A DNA stretch of 48,007 bases, taken from assembly GCA_035703895.1 (NCBI GenBank), contig DASSXJ010000233.1, forward strand, positions 1-48,007, written 5' to 3'. Under the pieces are notes generated by a model. That model saw only the letters and a list, made by a program, of their open reading frames with translations, was not told where the DNA came from and ran no database searches. Source of the stretch: a bacterium. GTDB lineage: Bacteria; Sysuimicrobiota; Sysuimicrobiia; Sysuimicrobiales; Segetimicrobiaceae. The translations under genes and the position numbers were made by a program. Within the stretch, counting starts at the first letter, position 1. Every line of letters starts with the position of its first letter. Below, one piece after another: positions 23,418-31,498 of the stretch.

Positions 23418-24500
23418 ATGAAGCGCGCTCTGATTACCGGGATCACAGGACAGGATGGGTCGTATCTCGCGGAACTCCTGCTGTCCAAAGGCTACGAGGT
23501 GCACGGCCTCATCCGCCACGCCTCGACGTCGAACACCCACCGCATCGAGCACATCTCGCAGGATCCGAATAGGAGCGCCCATTTTGTGCTCCACAACGGA
23601 GATCTCGGGAATCCGGGCGAGCTGGCCAATCTGCTCGGGGTCGTCCAACCCGACGAAGTGTACCATCTCGCCGCGCAGAGCCACGTGAAGGTCAGCTTCG
23701 AGATGCCCGAGTACACGGGCGATATCACGGGGCTCGGAACGACGAGGATGCTCGAGGCGATTCGACGGAGCGGTATCAAGACACGGTTCTACCAAGCCTC
23801 GACCAGCGAGATGTTTGGGAATTCCCCCGCGCCGCAAAACGAGGACACACCGTTCCGGCCGCGCAGCCCTTACGCCGCGGCCAAGGTCTACGCGCACTGG
23901 ATGCTCGTGACGTACCGAGAGAGCTATGGGCTCTTTGCCACGAGCGGCATCCTATTCAACCATGAGAGTCCTCGTCGAGGCGAGACGTTCGTCACCCGCA
24001 AGATCACCCGTGCGCTGGCATCGATCCTCGCCGGGAGAAGCCACCGCCTCTCGTTGGGGAATCTCGACGCCAGCCGGGACTGGGGCTATGCGCCCGACTA
24101 CGTGGAGGCGATGTGGCTGATGCTCCAGCAGGAGCGACCCCAGGACTATGTGATCGGGACCGGCGAGACCCACACCGTCCGAGATTTCCTGGAGGAGGCG
24201 TTCGGGTACGTCGGGCTCGCCTGGCGGGACTATGTGGCGACGGATCCGCAGTACATGCGGCCGCTCGAGGTCCCGATGCTGGTGGCGGACAGCACGAAAG
24301 CCAAAAAGGTCCTCGGGTGGCAGCCGAGAATCAGCTTCAAAGAATTGGTGCGGGTGATGGTGGACTACGACGTTGCGGCGATCGGACTAGAGCCCCCCGG
24401 GGCAGGCCGGAAGGTCCTGGAGCAAAACGACTTTGGGTGGGATCGGTGGGACACTGGCATTCTCGCCGCGAAGCGGTCGGCGCCGAAGGATTTGGGTTAG
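23418..24500 (+). CDS. gmd: GDP-mannose 4,6-dehydratase
   Basis: 360 residues, extended short-chain dehydrogenase. NADP-binding GITGQDG (8-14), [23 protein letters not shown] (125-134), catalytic Y152 and K156 in SPYAAAK, and [20 protein letters not shown] are diagnostic for GMD, which makes GDP-4-keto-6-deoxy-mannose for rhamnose or fucose-type surface sugars. ATG 23418 matches the family N-terminus; ATG 23364 in the same frame would add 18 residues. A better SD (GGAGGG 23347-23352) actually precedes an out-of-frame ATG at 23357. No GDP-fucose synthase lies nearby. The stop overlaps the convergent NagZ-like gene by 4 bases. Confidence 0.93.
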   Translation: MKRALITGITGQDGSYLAELLLSKGYEVHGLIRHASTSNTHRIEHISQDPNRSAHFVLHNGDLGNPGELANLLGVVQPDEVYHLAAQSHVKVSFEMPEYTGDITGLGTTRMLEAIRRSGIKTRFYQASTSEMFGNSPAPQNEDTPFRPRSPYAAAKVYAHWMLVTYRESYGLFATSGILFNHESPRRGETFVTRKITRALASILAGRSHRLSLGNLDASRDWGYAPDYVEAMWLMLQQERPQDYVIGTGETHTVRDFLEEAFGYVGLAWRDYVATDPQYMRPLEVPMLVADSTKAKKVLGWQPRISFKELVRVMVDYDVAAIGLEPPGAGRKVLEQNDFGWDRWDTGILAAKRSAPKDLG

Positions 24501-26029
24501 GGGAACCGCACCGTCACCGGCAGCCTGCCCTGGGCGGGCACCGTCCCCGCAAGCACATCCGCAGCCGCCTTGAGTGAGGCGGGATCGGCTCCGTAGACGG
24601 CCAGGCAGGCACACGTCGGGTCGACGGCCGTCAGGGGATAGGGGACATCGACCGCCACCGCGACCGTGGGCCCCTGTCGTGCGGCGGCCTGTGTCACCTG
24701 GCGAACCCGATCCCGGCGCGAGGGATCCTCTCCGATGGCTCCGCCGATAGGCACGACGATGGCGCCCCGCCCCGAGCCCCGAGCCTCCCACCGGCCATCA
24801 CCGTCGAGCGCCACCGTCGTGGCCGGGCGCCCTGCAGCGTGCAAGGCCCCCGCCAAGCGGTCCGTGGTCTCTCGGGAGGCGAGGCCGGCGGCCACGTACA
24901 CCGGCCCCGGCGGCAGCGGAATGATCCCATCCCGAGTCACAACGAGCGTCGCGGCCGCGGCGGCGACCTGGTCGGCGAGGGCGAGATGCGACGGGCACCC
25001 CGCCAGCCGCTCGGCATCCGCCTCGGAGACGCGGGCGCGGTCGAAGAGCCCCAGGCGGCGTTTGGCGGCGCCGATGCGCTCCGCCGCCTCTCGTATGCGC
25101 CCGGCGGGAATGCGGCCATCGCGGGCCGCCGCGCGCACCGCGTCGAGGGCTTCCCACTGCGCCTCCACTGCGCCCAGCGCGAGCACAACATCGACGCCCG
25201 CGCGCACGGCCTGCACCGCGGCGTCTCCGGGCGCGTGCCGGCCGGCGATCGCCTGCATCCGCATGGAATCGCTGACGACGAGCCCGCCGAATCCCCACTC
25301 CTTCCTGAGGAGCGCGATGATCCGGGCCGAGAGCGTCGCGGGATGATCGGGATCGAGCGCCGGATACACCACGTGCGCGGTCATCACGGCGGCCACGCCG
25401 GCGTGGACGGCCTCCCGGAACGGCAGGAGTTCGACCGCATCCAACCGATCCCGCCGGTGGGAGACGATCGGTAGGGCCAGGTGCGAGTCGAGCAGGGTGT
25501 CTCCGTGCCCGGGAAAGTGTTTCGCGGTGGCCAGCACCCCGGCGGACTGCGTCCCCGCGATGGCGGCGACGCCGAGCCTAGCGACACGCGCAGGGTCTTC
25601 TCCGTACGAGCGCACCCCGATCACGGGATTCGCGGGATTGCTGTTGACATCGAGGACCGGGGCGAAGTTGAGATGGATGCCCGCGGCGCGCAGTTCGCGG
25701 GCCGTGGCCTCGGCGGCGCGGGCGGCGAGGGTCTCATCGGCTGCGGCCCCGAACGCCATCGCGCTGGGGAACCAGGTCCCCCGCAGGCGGACGACCGGGC
25801 CCCCCTCCTGGTCCACCGACACGAGCAGGGGAGGATGGCCGGCCTCGGAGGCGAGGCGTTGAAGCGCGTTGGTCAGGCGGGCGATCTGGCCGGGTCCTTC
25901 GACGTTCTTGTCGAACAGGATCACGCCGCCTACTCCACCGTCCACGATGAGGCGCTCGATCTCATCCGACGGCTCGGGGCCGGAGAAGTCAACCGTAAAC
26001 AGCTGGCCGACCAGCGCGTCCGGATTCAT
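24497..26029 (-). CDS. Glycoside hydrolase family 3, NagZ-like beta-N-acetylhexosaminidase
   Basis: 510 residues without signal peptide, so cytoplasmic. [13 protein letters not shown] (71-83), [12 protein letters not shown], the GH3 NagZ loop KHFPGHGDT (170-178) with DSH (181-183), and the nucleophile Asp in VVSDSMRM (D254). KHFPGHGDT with a mobile His/Asp dyad separates NagZ from beta-glucosidases. The extra C-terminal domain (about 340-510) is larger than in E. coli NagZ (341 residues) and resembles the second domain of longer GH3 enzymes. Last gene of an operon with a sugar importer and a DUF4127 gene; expected substrate is a GlcNAc-containing disaccharide or muropeptide. Confidence 0.9.
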   Translation of the reverse strand: MNPDALVGQLFTVDFSGPEPSDEIERLIVDGGVGGVILFDKNVEGPGQIARLTNALQRLASEAGHPPLLVSVDQEGGPVVRLRGTWFPSAMAFGAAADETLAARAAEATARELRAAGIHLNFAPVLDVNSNPANPVIGVRSYGEDPARVARLGVAAIAGTQSAGVLATAKHFPGHGDTLLDSHLALPIVSHRRDRLDAVELLPFREAVHAGVAAVMTAHVVYPALDPDHPATLSARIIALLRKEWGFGGLVVSDSMRMQAIAGRHAPGDAAVQAVRAGVDVVLALGAVEAQWEALDAVRAAARDGRIPAGRIREAAERIGAAKRRLGLFDRARVSEADAERLAGCPSHLALADQVAAAAATLVVTRDGIIPLPPGPVYVAAGLASRETTDRLAGALHAAGRPATTVALDGDGRWEARGSGRGAIVVPIGGAIGEDPSRRDRVRQVTQAAARQGPTVAVAVDVPYPLTAVDPTCACLAVYGADPASLKAAADVLAGTVPAQGRLPVTVRFP

Positions 26030-26081
26030 ACCAGGATCATACCCGAAGCCGCAGTACGCCGGACCGGGGCGATGCTGGGGC

Positions 26082-27554
26082 TCATGCCACGGCCACCTCG
26101 ATCTCGAACAACCGCTCCCACGGAAATCCGATAGTCGTGACGGCGATCCGCCGCCCAAAGCACGCCACCAGCGCGGGGACGAACTCTCCCTCGAACCAGC
26201 GGCGGGCGGCCGCGGTGCACGCGTCCAGGGCAGCGCCGAGATGCGCCGGGGTGGCTCCAGGATATCGCGGCACGACGTCTGCGGCGAGCCGCTGCCGCAC
26301 GTCCGCCTGATACGCCCAGTCATCGAGGAAACGGATGAGGGTGAACACCTGGCTGTCCGGGCCAGACGGCAGCAGCGCCTGGGCGAGCGCCATCCCGATC
26401 GTGTTGCTCGCCGTGTTCCAACCGCCGTACGCTCGCATCGCGGCCGCTCGGGGGACCTTAAGGAGCTGCTCGACGAACGTCCGGTCGGCTCCGTTGCTGT
26501 AGCGGACGTCCGCCACCGCAAACGGATGGTCGCAGGCCGCCGCCGCGGCCATCGCGCTCAGAAACGGGACCAGCACCTGCGGGTCGTACGGCTCCTGAAA
26601 CGGCGCCTCCTGTTGAGTCCCGGGAAAGTTGTGAACGAACAGCGTCAACGTCTCTCCGCGTTCGACGCGTCGGGCCCCCACCGTCAGGATGTGCGAAGTG
26701 AGCGTGCGGTCGAGGCTCTGGCCCTCATATCTGGGAATCGCGTCCCGGTGATCCGGGTAGGCGTACACCACCCGGACTGGGGGGGTCTGCCCCTGTGCGG
26801 CCAGTTGCGCCCGCGCGAGCAACCGGACCGCCAGTTCGTCGGTGCCGTAGGACACCCACGCGCGCAGCGCAACACCCCGGTCGACGATCGCCGCCTCGAC
26901 CGCCCGAAGGTCGCGCCGGGTGAGGCCGTATTCCGCGGCATCGTCCTGCCCGATCAAGAGACCGTCTACTTCTCCCCGTGAGGCGTGGGCGACGAGAGCG
27001 AGGAGGACCGTGAGATTTCTTGTGCGGCGGGCCAGGACGTCCGCCAGGACCGTACGCGGGAGCGCGGCCCGCGCGGAGGCGGCCTGTTCCTGCGATGCCG
27101 CGGCCCCGGTCTCCGCGAACCGATCTGTGTGGTACGAGTACGCGAAGATCTCCGGCCCGTGCTCGGACCAGTACTCCGGCTCCTCACTGGCGTCGGCGGT
27201 GCAGGGCAGACGCAAATTGCTGGCCGACACCAGGATCTGCCGGTGCGGCGCCCGCCGCCTCGCGTCGGCGAACCGGGCGGCCAGCCGGAGACATCGATCA
27301 AGGGATTCATGACCGATGCGCGAGGGCACCAACCCCCCGTAGATCAGGAGCTCGGCCGAGGCGATCAGCACATCCGCGTCCGCGCCCTCGCCCTCAACCC
27401 AGCCCCAGAGCGCCTCGACGTCCGCGGGGTGGCGGCGAACACCCAGCATCGCGCGCGGAGGAGTGGCGACCTCGATCCCGGCCGCCCCCGCGAGCGCGAG
27501 GAACGCTCCGCGCGTCACCGGACGGTCGTCGAGTGGGAGGAACGCCACCTTCAT
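26082..27554 (-). CDS. DUF4127 family protein
   Basis: 490 residues, no signal peptide or membrane segment. Family features: N-terminal MKVAFLPLDDRPVTR, SAELLIYGGLVPSR, LIGQDDAAEYG, SYGTDELAVRLLAR and a C-terminal YGGWNTASNTIGMALAQA. Biochemical function is not established to my knowledge. The conserved Asp-rich motifs (LDDRP, GQDDA, GTDE) could bind metal or sugar. It lies 7 bases from the permease gene and 52 bases from the NagZ-like gene, so it is co-transcribed with sugar import and N-acetylhexosaminide cleavage. A role in amino-sugar or cell-wall fragment metabolism is inferred from context only. Confidence 0.9.
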   Translation of the reverse strand: MKVAFLPLDDRPVTRGAFLALAGAAGIEVATPPRAMLGVRRHPADVEALWGWVEGEGADADVLIASAELLIYGGLVPSRIGHESLDRCLRLAARFADARRRAPHRQILVSASNLRLPCTADASEEPEYWSEHGPEIFAYSYHTDRFAETGAAASQEQAASARAALPRTVLADVLARRTRNLTVLLALVAHASRGEVDGLLIGQDDAAEYGLTRRDLRAVEAAIVDRGVALRAWVSYGTDELAVRLLARAQLAAQGQTPPVRVVYAYPDHRDAIPRYEGQSLDRTLTSHILTVGARRVERGETLTLFVHNFPGTQQEAPFQEPYDPQVLVPFLSAMAAAAACDHPFAVADVRYSNGADRTFVEQLLKVPRAAAMRAYGGWNTASNTIGMALAQALLPSGPDSQVFTLIRFLDDWAYQADVRQRLAADVVPRYPGATPAHLGAALDACTAAARRWFEGEFVPALVACFGRRIAVTTIGFPWERLFEIEVAVA

Positions 27555-27561
27555 GCGGCCC

Positions 27562-28440
27562 TCACTTCACGGCTCCGATGGTGATCCCCCTCAGGAAATA
27601 CCGCTGCAGCAGGAGGAACACGACGATCATCGGCAGGGTCATCACCACCGCGCCGGCCGCCACATACCGGGTGTTGTGCGCGAACAATCCGGACAAGTAG
27701 AGGAGGCCGACGGCGAGCGGATATTTGTCGGGCGACTTGAGCACGATGAGCGGCCACAGAAACGAGTTCCAGTACGCGGAGAACTCGATGATCGCGAGGG
27801 TGGCAAGGGCGGGGGACACGAGGGGGAGCATGATCTGCGCCCACACTCGGAGTTCGCTCGCGCCGTCGATCCGGGCGGCGTCCTCGATCTCGTTGGGGAT
27901 GGTCAGAAACGCCTGTCGGAGGAGAAAGATCCCAAACACGCTCGCCGCGCTCGGGAGGTAGACCGCGGCGTACGTGTCGATCAGATGCAGCCGCATCATG
28001 GTCACGAAGTTGAGGATCAACCCCACGTGCTGCGGCAGCATCAAGCTTCCCACGATCGCGTAGAAGATCAGATCGCGCCCGGGGAAGCGCATGCGGGCCA
28101 GCGGGTATCCGGCGAGCGCGCTGACCACCACGGTCATCGCGATACCCATCCCGGTGATGTATGCGGTGTTGAGGAAAAACCGCCCGATCGGCATCGTCTG
28201 CCACACCCCGACGTAGTTGGCGAGGGTCGGTGGACGCGGGATGATCACCGGCGGAAACGAGAACACGGTCCCGCTCCCCCGCAGCGAGGTGGCGAGGAGC
28301 CAGACAAATGGGAACGCCGTCACGACCGCGATGAGCACGAGGACCACGGATTGGGCCGCGGCCGCAACCCGCCGCCTTGTCCGCCGGACCCGGGCGGCCC
28401 CCGACTCGGCCGTGTGCGGAGTGCGGGGTGCCTCAATAAT
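27562..28440 (-). CDS. Carbohydrate ABC transporter permease, MalG type (possible ATT start)
   Basis: Six-segment inner-membrane permease with family landmarks TAFPFVWLLATSLRG, NTAYITGMGIAMTVVVSALAGY, LMLPQHVGLI and the EAA loop EIEDAARIDGASELRVWAQIML split across 27800-27880. The start is unclear. The basic segment VRRTRRR that normally precedes the first membrane helix has no ATG, GTG or TTG upstream until an ATG at 28563, which would mean 131 bases of overlap with the preceding permease. ATT at 28440 follows GGGAGGG by 7 bases and overlaps the preceding stop, so I use it. GTG 28347 inside the first helix is another option. Confidence 0.9.
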   Translation of the reverse strand: MIEAPRTPHTAESGAARVRRTRRRVAAAAQSVVLVLIAVVTAFPFVWLLATSLRGSGTVFSFPPVIIPRPPTLANYVGVWQTMPIGRFFLNTAYITGMGIAMTVVVSALAGYPLARMRFPGRDLIFYAIVGSLMLPQHVGLILNFVTMMRLHLIDTYAAVYLPSAASVFGIFLLRQAFLTIPNEIEDAARIDGASELRVWAQIMLPLVSPALATLAIIEFSAYWNSFLWPLIVLKSPDKYPLAVGLLYLSGLFAHNTRYVAAGAVVMTLPMIVVFLLLQRYFLRGITIGAVK

Positions 28441-29344
28441 AGGAGAGCCCTCCCTCCCGGAGCAGCCGGAAACCGGCGACCGACAGACCGATGGTGACCG
28501 CGGCCAGGACCACCCCCAGGGCGGCGGCGTAGCCCAGATGAAGCGCGCCGAAGGCCTGATCAAACATGTAGTAGAACATCGTGTACGTGGAATACACCGG
28601 TCCGCCGCTCGTCATGACGTAGACCTCTTCGAACACCCGGAGCGCCGAGATCGCCGACAGCGTCGTCGCGAGCAGGATGCTGGGGCGGAGCAGGGGCAGG
28701 GTCACGTGGCGCAACTGCTGGACCGCGGTCGCGCCGTCGATCGCGGCGGCCTCGGCATACCCGGGTGGGATGGCCTCCAACCCCGCGAGATAGATGACCA
28801 TGTAATATCCCAGGCCCTTCCAGAGCGTGACAAACATCACCGCGTACAGGGCGATCCCGGGGCTGGCGAGCCAATGGACGGGGGCACCGACCACCCCGAG
28901 CCGCAGGAGAATGAAGTTGACCAGCCCGGCATCGTCGTACAGCCACCGCCACAGAATCCCGACAACCACGATCGAGGTGACGACCGGCAAATAGTACGCC
29001 GCGCGCAGCCACCCGAGACCGCGGGTCGAGCGATGCACCCAGATCGCGAGGACAATGGCGCACCCCTGCAGCACGGGGACGACGGCCAGGTACTTGATGC
29101 TGTTCTCGAGCGCGATCCAGAAGTACCGGTCGGTCCACAGCGCGCGAAAGTTCGCGAGCCCGACAAAGCGAGGGGGCGTGATCACATCATACTCAAACAG
29201 GCTCAAGGCGGTCCCGAACGTGACCGGATAAAACGTGAACACGCCGAGCAGCAGGAGCGCGGGCAGGAGGAACAGATACGCCGTGAGGATGCGGCGGCCG
29301 GTCCGCGCAGCCGGCAGAGAGCGCGCTAGAGTTTGGCGTTCCAC
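28433..29344 (-). CDS. Carbohydrate ABC transporter permease, MalF type
   Basis: 303 residues from a GTG start. N-terminal LTAYLFLLPALLLLGVFTFYP, NTIKYL-like region NSIKYLAVVPVLQG, and the EAA loop YAEAAAIDGATAVQQLRHVTLP are characteristic of the MalF/UgpA group. Overlaps the end of the binding-protein gene by 19 bases. Forms the heterodimeric channel with the MalG-type protein encoded next. No ATPase gene is in the operon, so a shared MsmK/UgpC-type ATPase is expected elsewhere. Confidence 0.93.
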   Translation of the reverse strand: MERQTLARSLPAARTGRRILTAYLFLLPALLLLGVFTFYPVTFGTALSLFEYDVITPPRFVGLANFRALWTDRYFWIALENSIKYLAVVPVLQGCAIVLAIWVHRSTRGLGWLRAAYYLPVVTSIVVVGILWRWLYDDAGLVNFILLRLGVVGAPVHWLASPGIALYAVMFVTLWKGLGYYMVIYLAGLEAIPPGYAEAAAIDGATAVQQLRHVTLPLLRPSILLATTLSAISALRVFEEVYVMTSGGPVYSTYTMFYYMFDQAFGALHLGYAAALGVVLAAVTIGLSVAGFRLLREGGLSYY

Positions 29345-30588
29345 TCCTTGACCGCCCAGTCCAGCGCCTGCTGCGGGGTCATCCGGCCGAAGAACGCGCT
29401 CTCGATCGTCTCGCGAAACACCCGGAACAGCTCGTCGCTGTGGGGGACGACCACCGTGAGATCCCGGGCGATCCCCAGCTCGCCCGCCGCGATCGCCCGT
29501 GCCTGCTCCTCGGGCGTGGCCCCCCCTCGGGTAAAGTACGAGTCCCGCGCGGCCGCCAGGGTCGACGGGAAGATGACCACGAGGTGGCAGAAGGCGAGCT
29601 GGTTCGTGTCGTTCGTCACGAACAAAGCGAACTCCACCGCCTCCGCCCGGTGCCGGCTTTGCAGCGGCACGGCCAACGCCATCGTGGGCAGATCGAGCAC
29701 GCGAGCGCGCCCCAGCGGATACGCGGCCACACGAGTGTCCTTGTACACGTCGGGGCTGTCCGAGCGGACGCGGAGGAGGAACTGCGGCCCGGTGGTCAGC
29801 ATCGCCAGCTGCCCCGCCGCGTACCGCTCGGTGGCCCCGAGATACCCGCGCTGCAGCGTGTCTGCGGGAAACGCGTCCCGCTTGAACAGGGCGACGTATC
29901 GGGCCAGCAGGCGGACGTGATCTGGCCCGTTGAACACCGCGCGCCGGCGGTCCGGACTGAGGATCGGGAGCCCATCCTCTTGGAATACCCGCAGAAACCG
30001 GATCCCGTCTACGTTGGGCATAAAGCCGTAGATCCTCGTGCGTTCCTTGATCGCCGTCGCCGCCTGGATGAACGCGTCGTCGGACGCCGGGGGATGCGCG
30101 GGATCGAGGCCGGCGCGGCGGAACACGGTCTGGTTATACGCGAGGATGTTGGGGACGACGTACCAGGGGATCCCGTAGACGCTCCCGAGATACCGCGCCG
30201 AGCTCCAGATATTGGGAAAGTACCGGGCGCGAGCGGTCGCGGGCACGGCCGCATCCATATCGACCAGCGCATGCGCCTGGGCCATCCGCACGGTGCCCTC
30301 GGTGTTGAGATTGACGACATCCGGGGCGACACCGCCTGCGACCGCCGCGAGGAGTTTCTGGTCGATCGCCTGGGCGGGGACGTCGATCCACCGGATCGTC
30401 ACCGCGGGATGGGCGCGCTCGTACTGCGCGATGAGGCTCTGAATGTAACTGGTGAAAAACGGCTGGAGCGAGATCGTCCAGAACTCGATGCGCGCCTGCG
30501 GGGCCGCGGCGGCAACGCCGGAGGTCGAGAGGAGCGCAAGGCAAAGGGCGGCGAGGCTGCGTCGTATGGTGGGGTTGTTCTGCAACAC
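29326..30588 (-). CDS. Extracellular sugar-binding protein, ABC transporter family 1
   Basis: 420 residues from GTG. Signal peptide about 1-29 (LAALCLALLSTSGVAAAA), no lipobox cysteine. Mature start RIEFWTISLQPFFTSYIQSL, then APDVVNLNTEGTVRMAQ, YGIPWYVVPNILAYN and WAVKEWNAKL at the end, as in family 1 (MalE/UgpB) binding proteins. Arg and aromatic residues are plentiful, but the sugar cannot be deduced. The downstream NagZ-like hydrolase suggests an amino-sugar oligosaccharide. First gene of the operon running to 24497. Confidence 0.92.
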   Translation of the reverse strand: MLQNNPTIRRSLAALCLALLSTSGVAAAAPQARIEFWTISLQPFFTSYIQSLIAQYERAHPAVTIRWIDVPAQAIDQKLLAAVAGGVAPDVVNLNTEGTVRMAQAHALVDMDAAVPATARARYFPNIWSSARYLGSVYGIPWYVVPNILAYNQTVFRRAGLDPAHPPASDDAFIQAATAIKERTRIYGFMPNVDGIRFLRVFQEDGLPILSPDRRRAVFNGPDHVRLLARYVALFKRDAFPADTLQRGYLGATERYAAGQLAMLTTGPQFLLRVRSDSPDVYKDTRVAAYPLGRARVLDLPTMALAVPLQSRHRAEAVEFALFVTNDTNQLAFCHLVVIFPSTLAAARDSYFTRGGATPEEQARAIAAGELGIARDLTVVVPHSDELFRVFRETIESAFFGRMTPQQALDWAVKEWNAKL

Positions 30589-30723
30589 TGCCTAGCGGGT
30601 TCGCTGCGCGGCGGGCGCGTTCCTGCGGTCCAGCCCCTCGGGGGGATCCCGGGCGCGCCGATGCGAAACAGTGACTCCACTGCCGGCGCTGATGCGAGCC
30701 GGATCCGAGGGGTGGAGCGATCG

Positions 30724-31488
30724 ATGGGCGATTCGAGCGACCTGTTCAGCCTTGACGGGCTCGTCGCAGTGGTCACCGGGGCCGGCCGCGGGATCGGCCG
30801 CGGCGTGGCCGCGGCGCTCGCCGGCGCGGGCGCAGACATCGTTGCGGTGAGCCGGCGCCCCGCCGAGACCCTCGCCTCCGACGTGACGCGTCTCGGAAGA
30901 GCGTGCCATCTGGTGACGGCCGATCTGGAGAACCCAGAGCAGGTCGAGACCGTCATCCCCCGTGCGGTGGCCGCAGCATCGCGCGTGGACATCCTCGTCA
31001 ACAACGCCGGGATGATCGCCCGGGGACCCGCGCTCGAGGTCTCCCTCGATGCCTGGCACCGCGTGCTCCAGGTCAATCTCCACGCCGTGTTCCGGTTGTG
31101 CCAGGCGGCGGCCAAAGACATGCTCTTGCGGAAGCGGGGCAAGATCATCAATATCGCGTCGTTGATGAGCTTCGAAGGGGGGATCCTGGTGGTCCCGTAC
31201 ACCGCAAGCAAGGGGGCTGTGGGGCAGCTGACTAAGGCGCTCGCCAACGAATGGGCTCCCCGAGGCATCAACGTCAACGCCATCGCGCCCGGCTATATCG
31301 CCACCGACCTGACGCGACCGCTGCAGGAGGACGGGACCCGCAATCCGGCGATCCTGACGCGGATTCCCGCCGGGCGGTGGGGGCGGCCCGAGGACCTCGG
31401 AGGGGCAGCCGTGTTCCTAGCCTCGGCGGCCTCCGACTACGTTCATGGACACCTCCTGGCCGTCGACGGCGGATGGCTCGCACGATAA
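30724..31488 (+). CDS. SDR dehydrogenase, KduD-like (2-dehydro-3-deoxy-D-gluconate 5-dehydrogenase)
   Basis: 254 residues, same length as KduD. TGAGRGIG (18-25), NNAG (93-96), catalytic S146, Y159 and K163. The segments INIASLMSFEGG, ALANEWAPRGINVNAIAPGY, RIPAGRWGRPEDL and SDYVHGHLLAVDGGWLAR are close to E. coli KduD, which acts on 2-keto-3-deoxy-uronate products of pectin or glucuronan breakdown. SD GGGGTGGAG lies just before ATG 30724; ATG 30661 in frame would add 21 poorly conserved residues. No KduI or KDG kinase is nearby, so a related sugar substrate is possible. Divergent from the sugar importer, 135 bases away. Confidence 0.85.
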   Translation: MGDSSDLFSLDGLVAVVTGAGRGIGRGVAAALAGAGADIVAVSRRPAETLASDVTRLGRACHLVTADLENPEQVETVIPRAVAAASRVDILVNNAGMIARGPALEVSLDAWHRVLQVNLHAVFRLCQAAAKDMLLRKRGKIINIASLMSFEGGILVVPYTASKGAVGQLTKALANEWAPRGINVNAIAPGYIATDLTRPLQEDGTRNPAILTRIPAGRWGRPEDLGGAAVFLASAASDYVHGHLLAVDGGWLAR

Positions 31489-31498
31489 CCTCCGGGCA

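Noticed and set aside
23347-23572. 71-codon plus-strand frame starting at ATG 23357 as a protein-coding gene
   Set aside because: It overlaps gmd almost entirely in another frame and its sequence is Arg/His-rich without pattern; kept only as a possible regulatory upstream frame.
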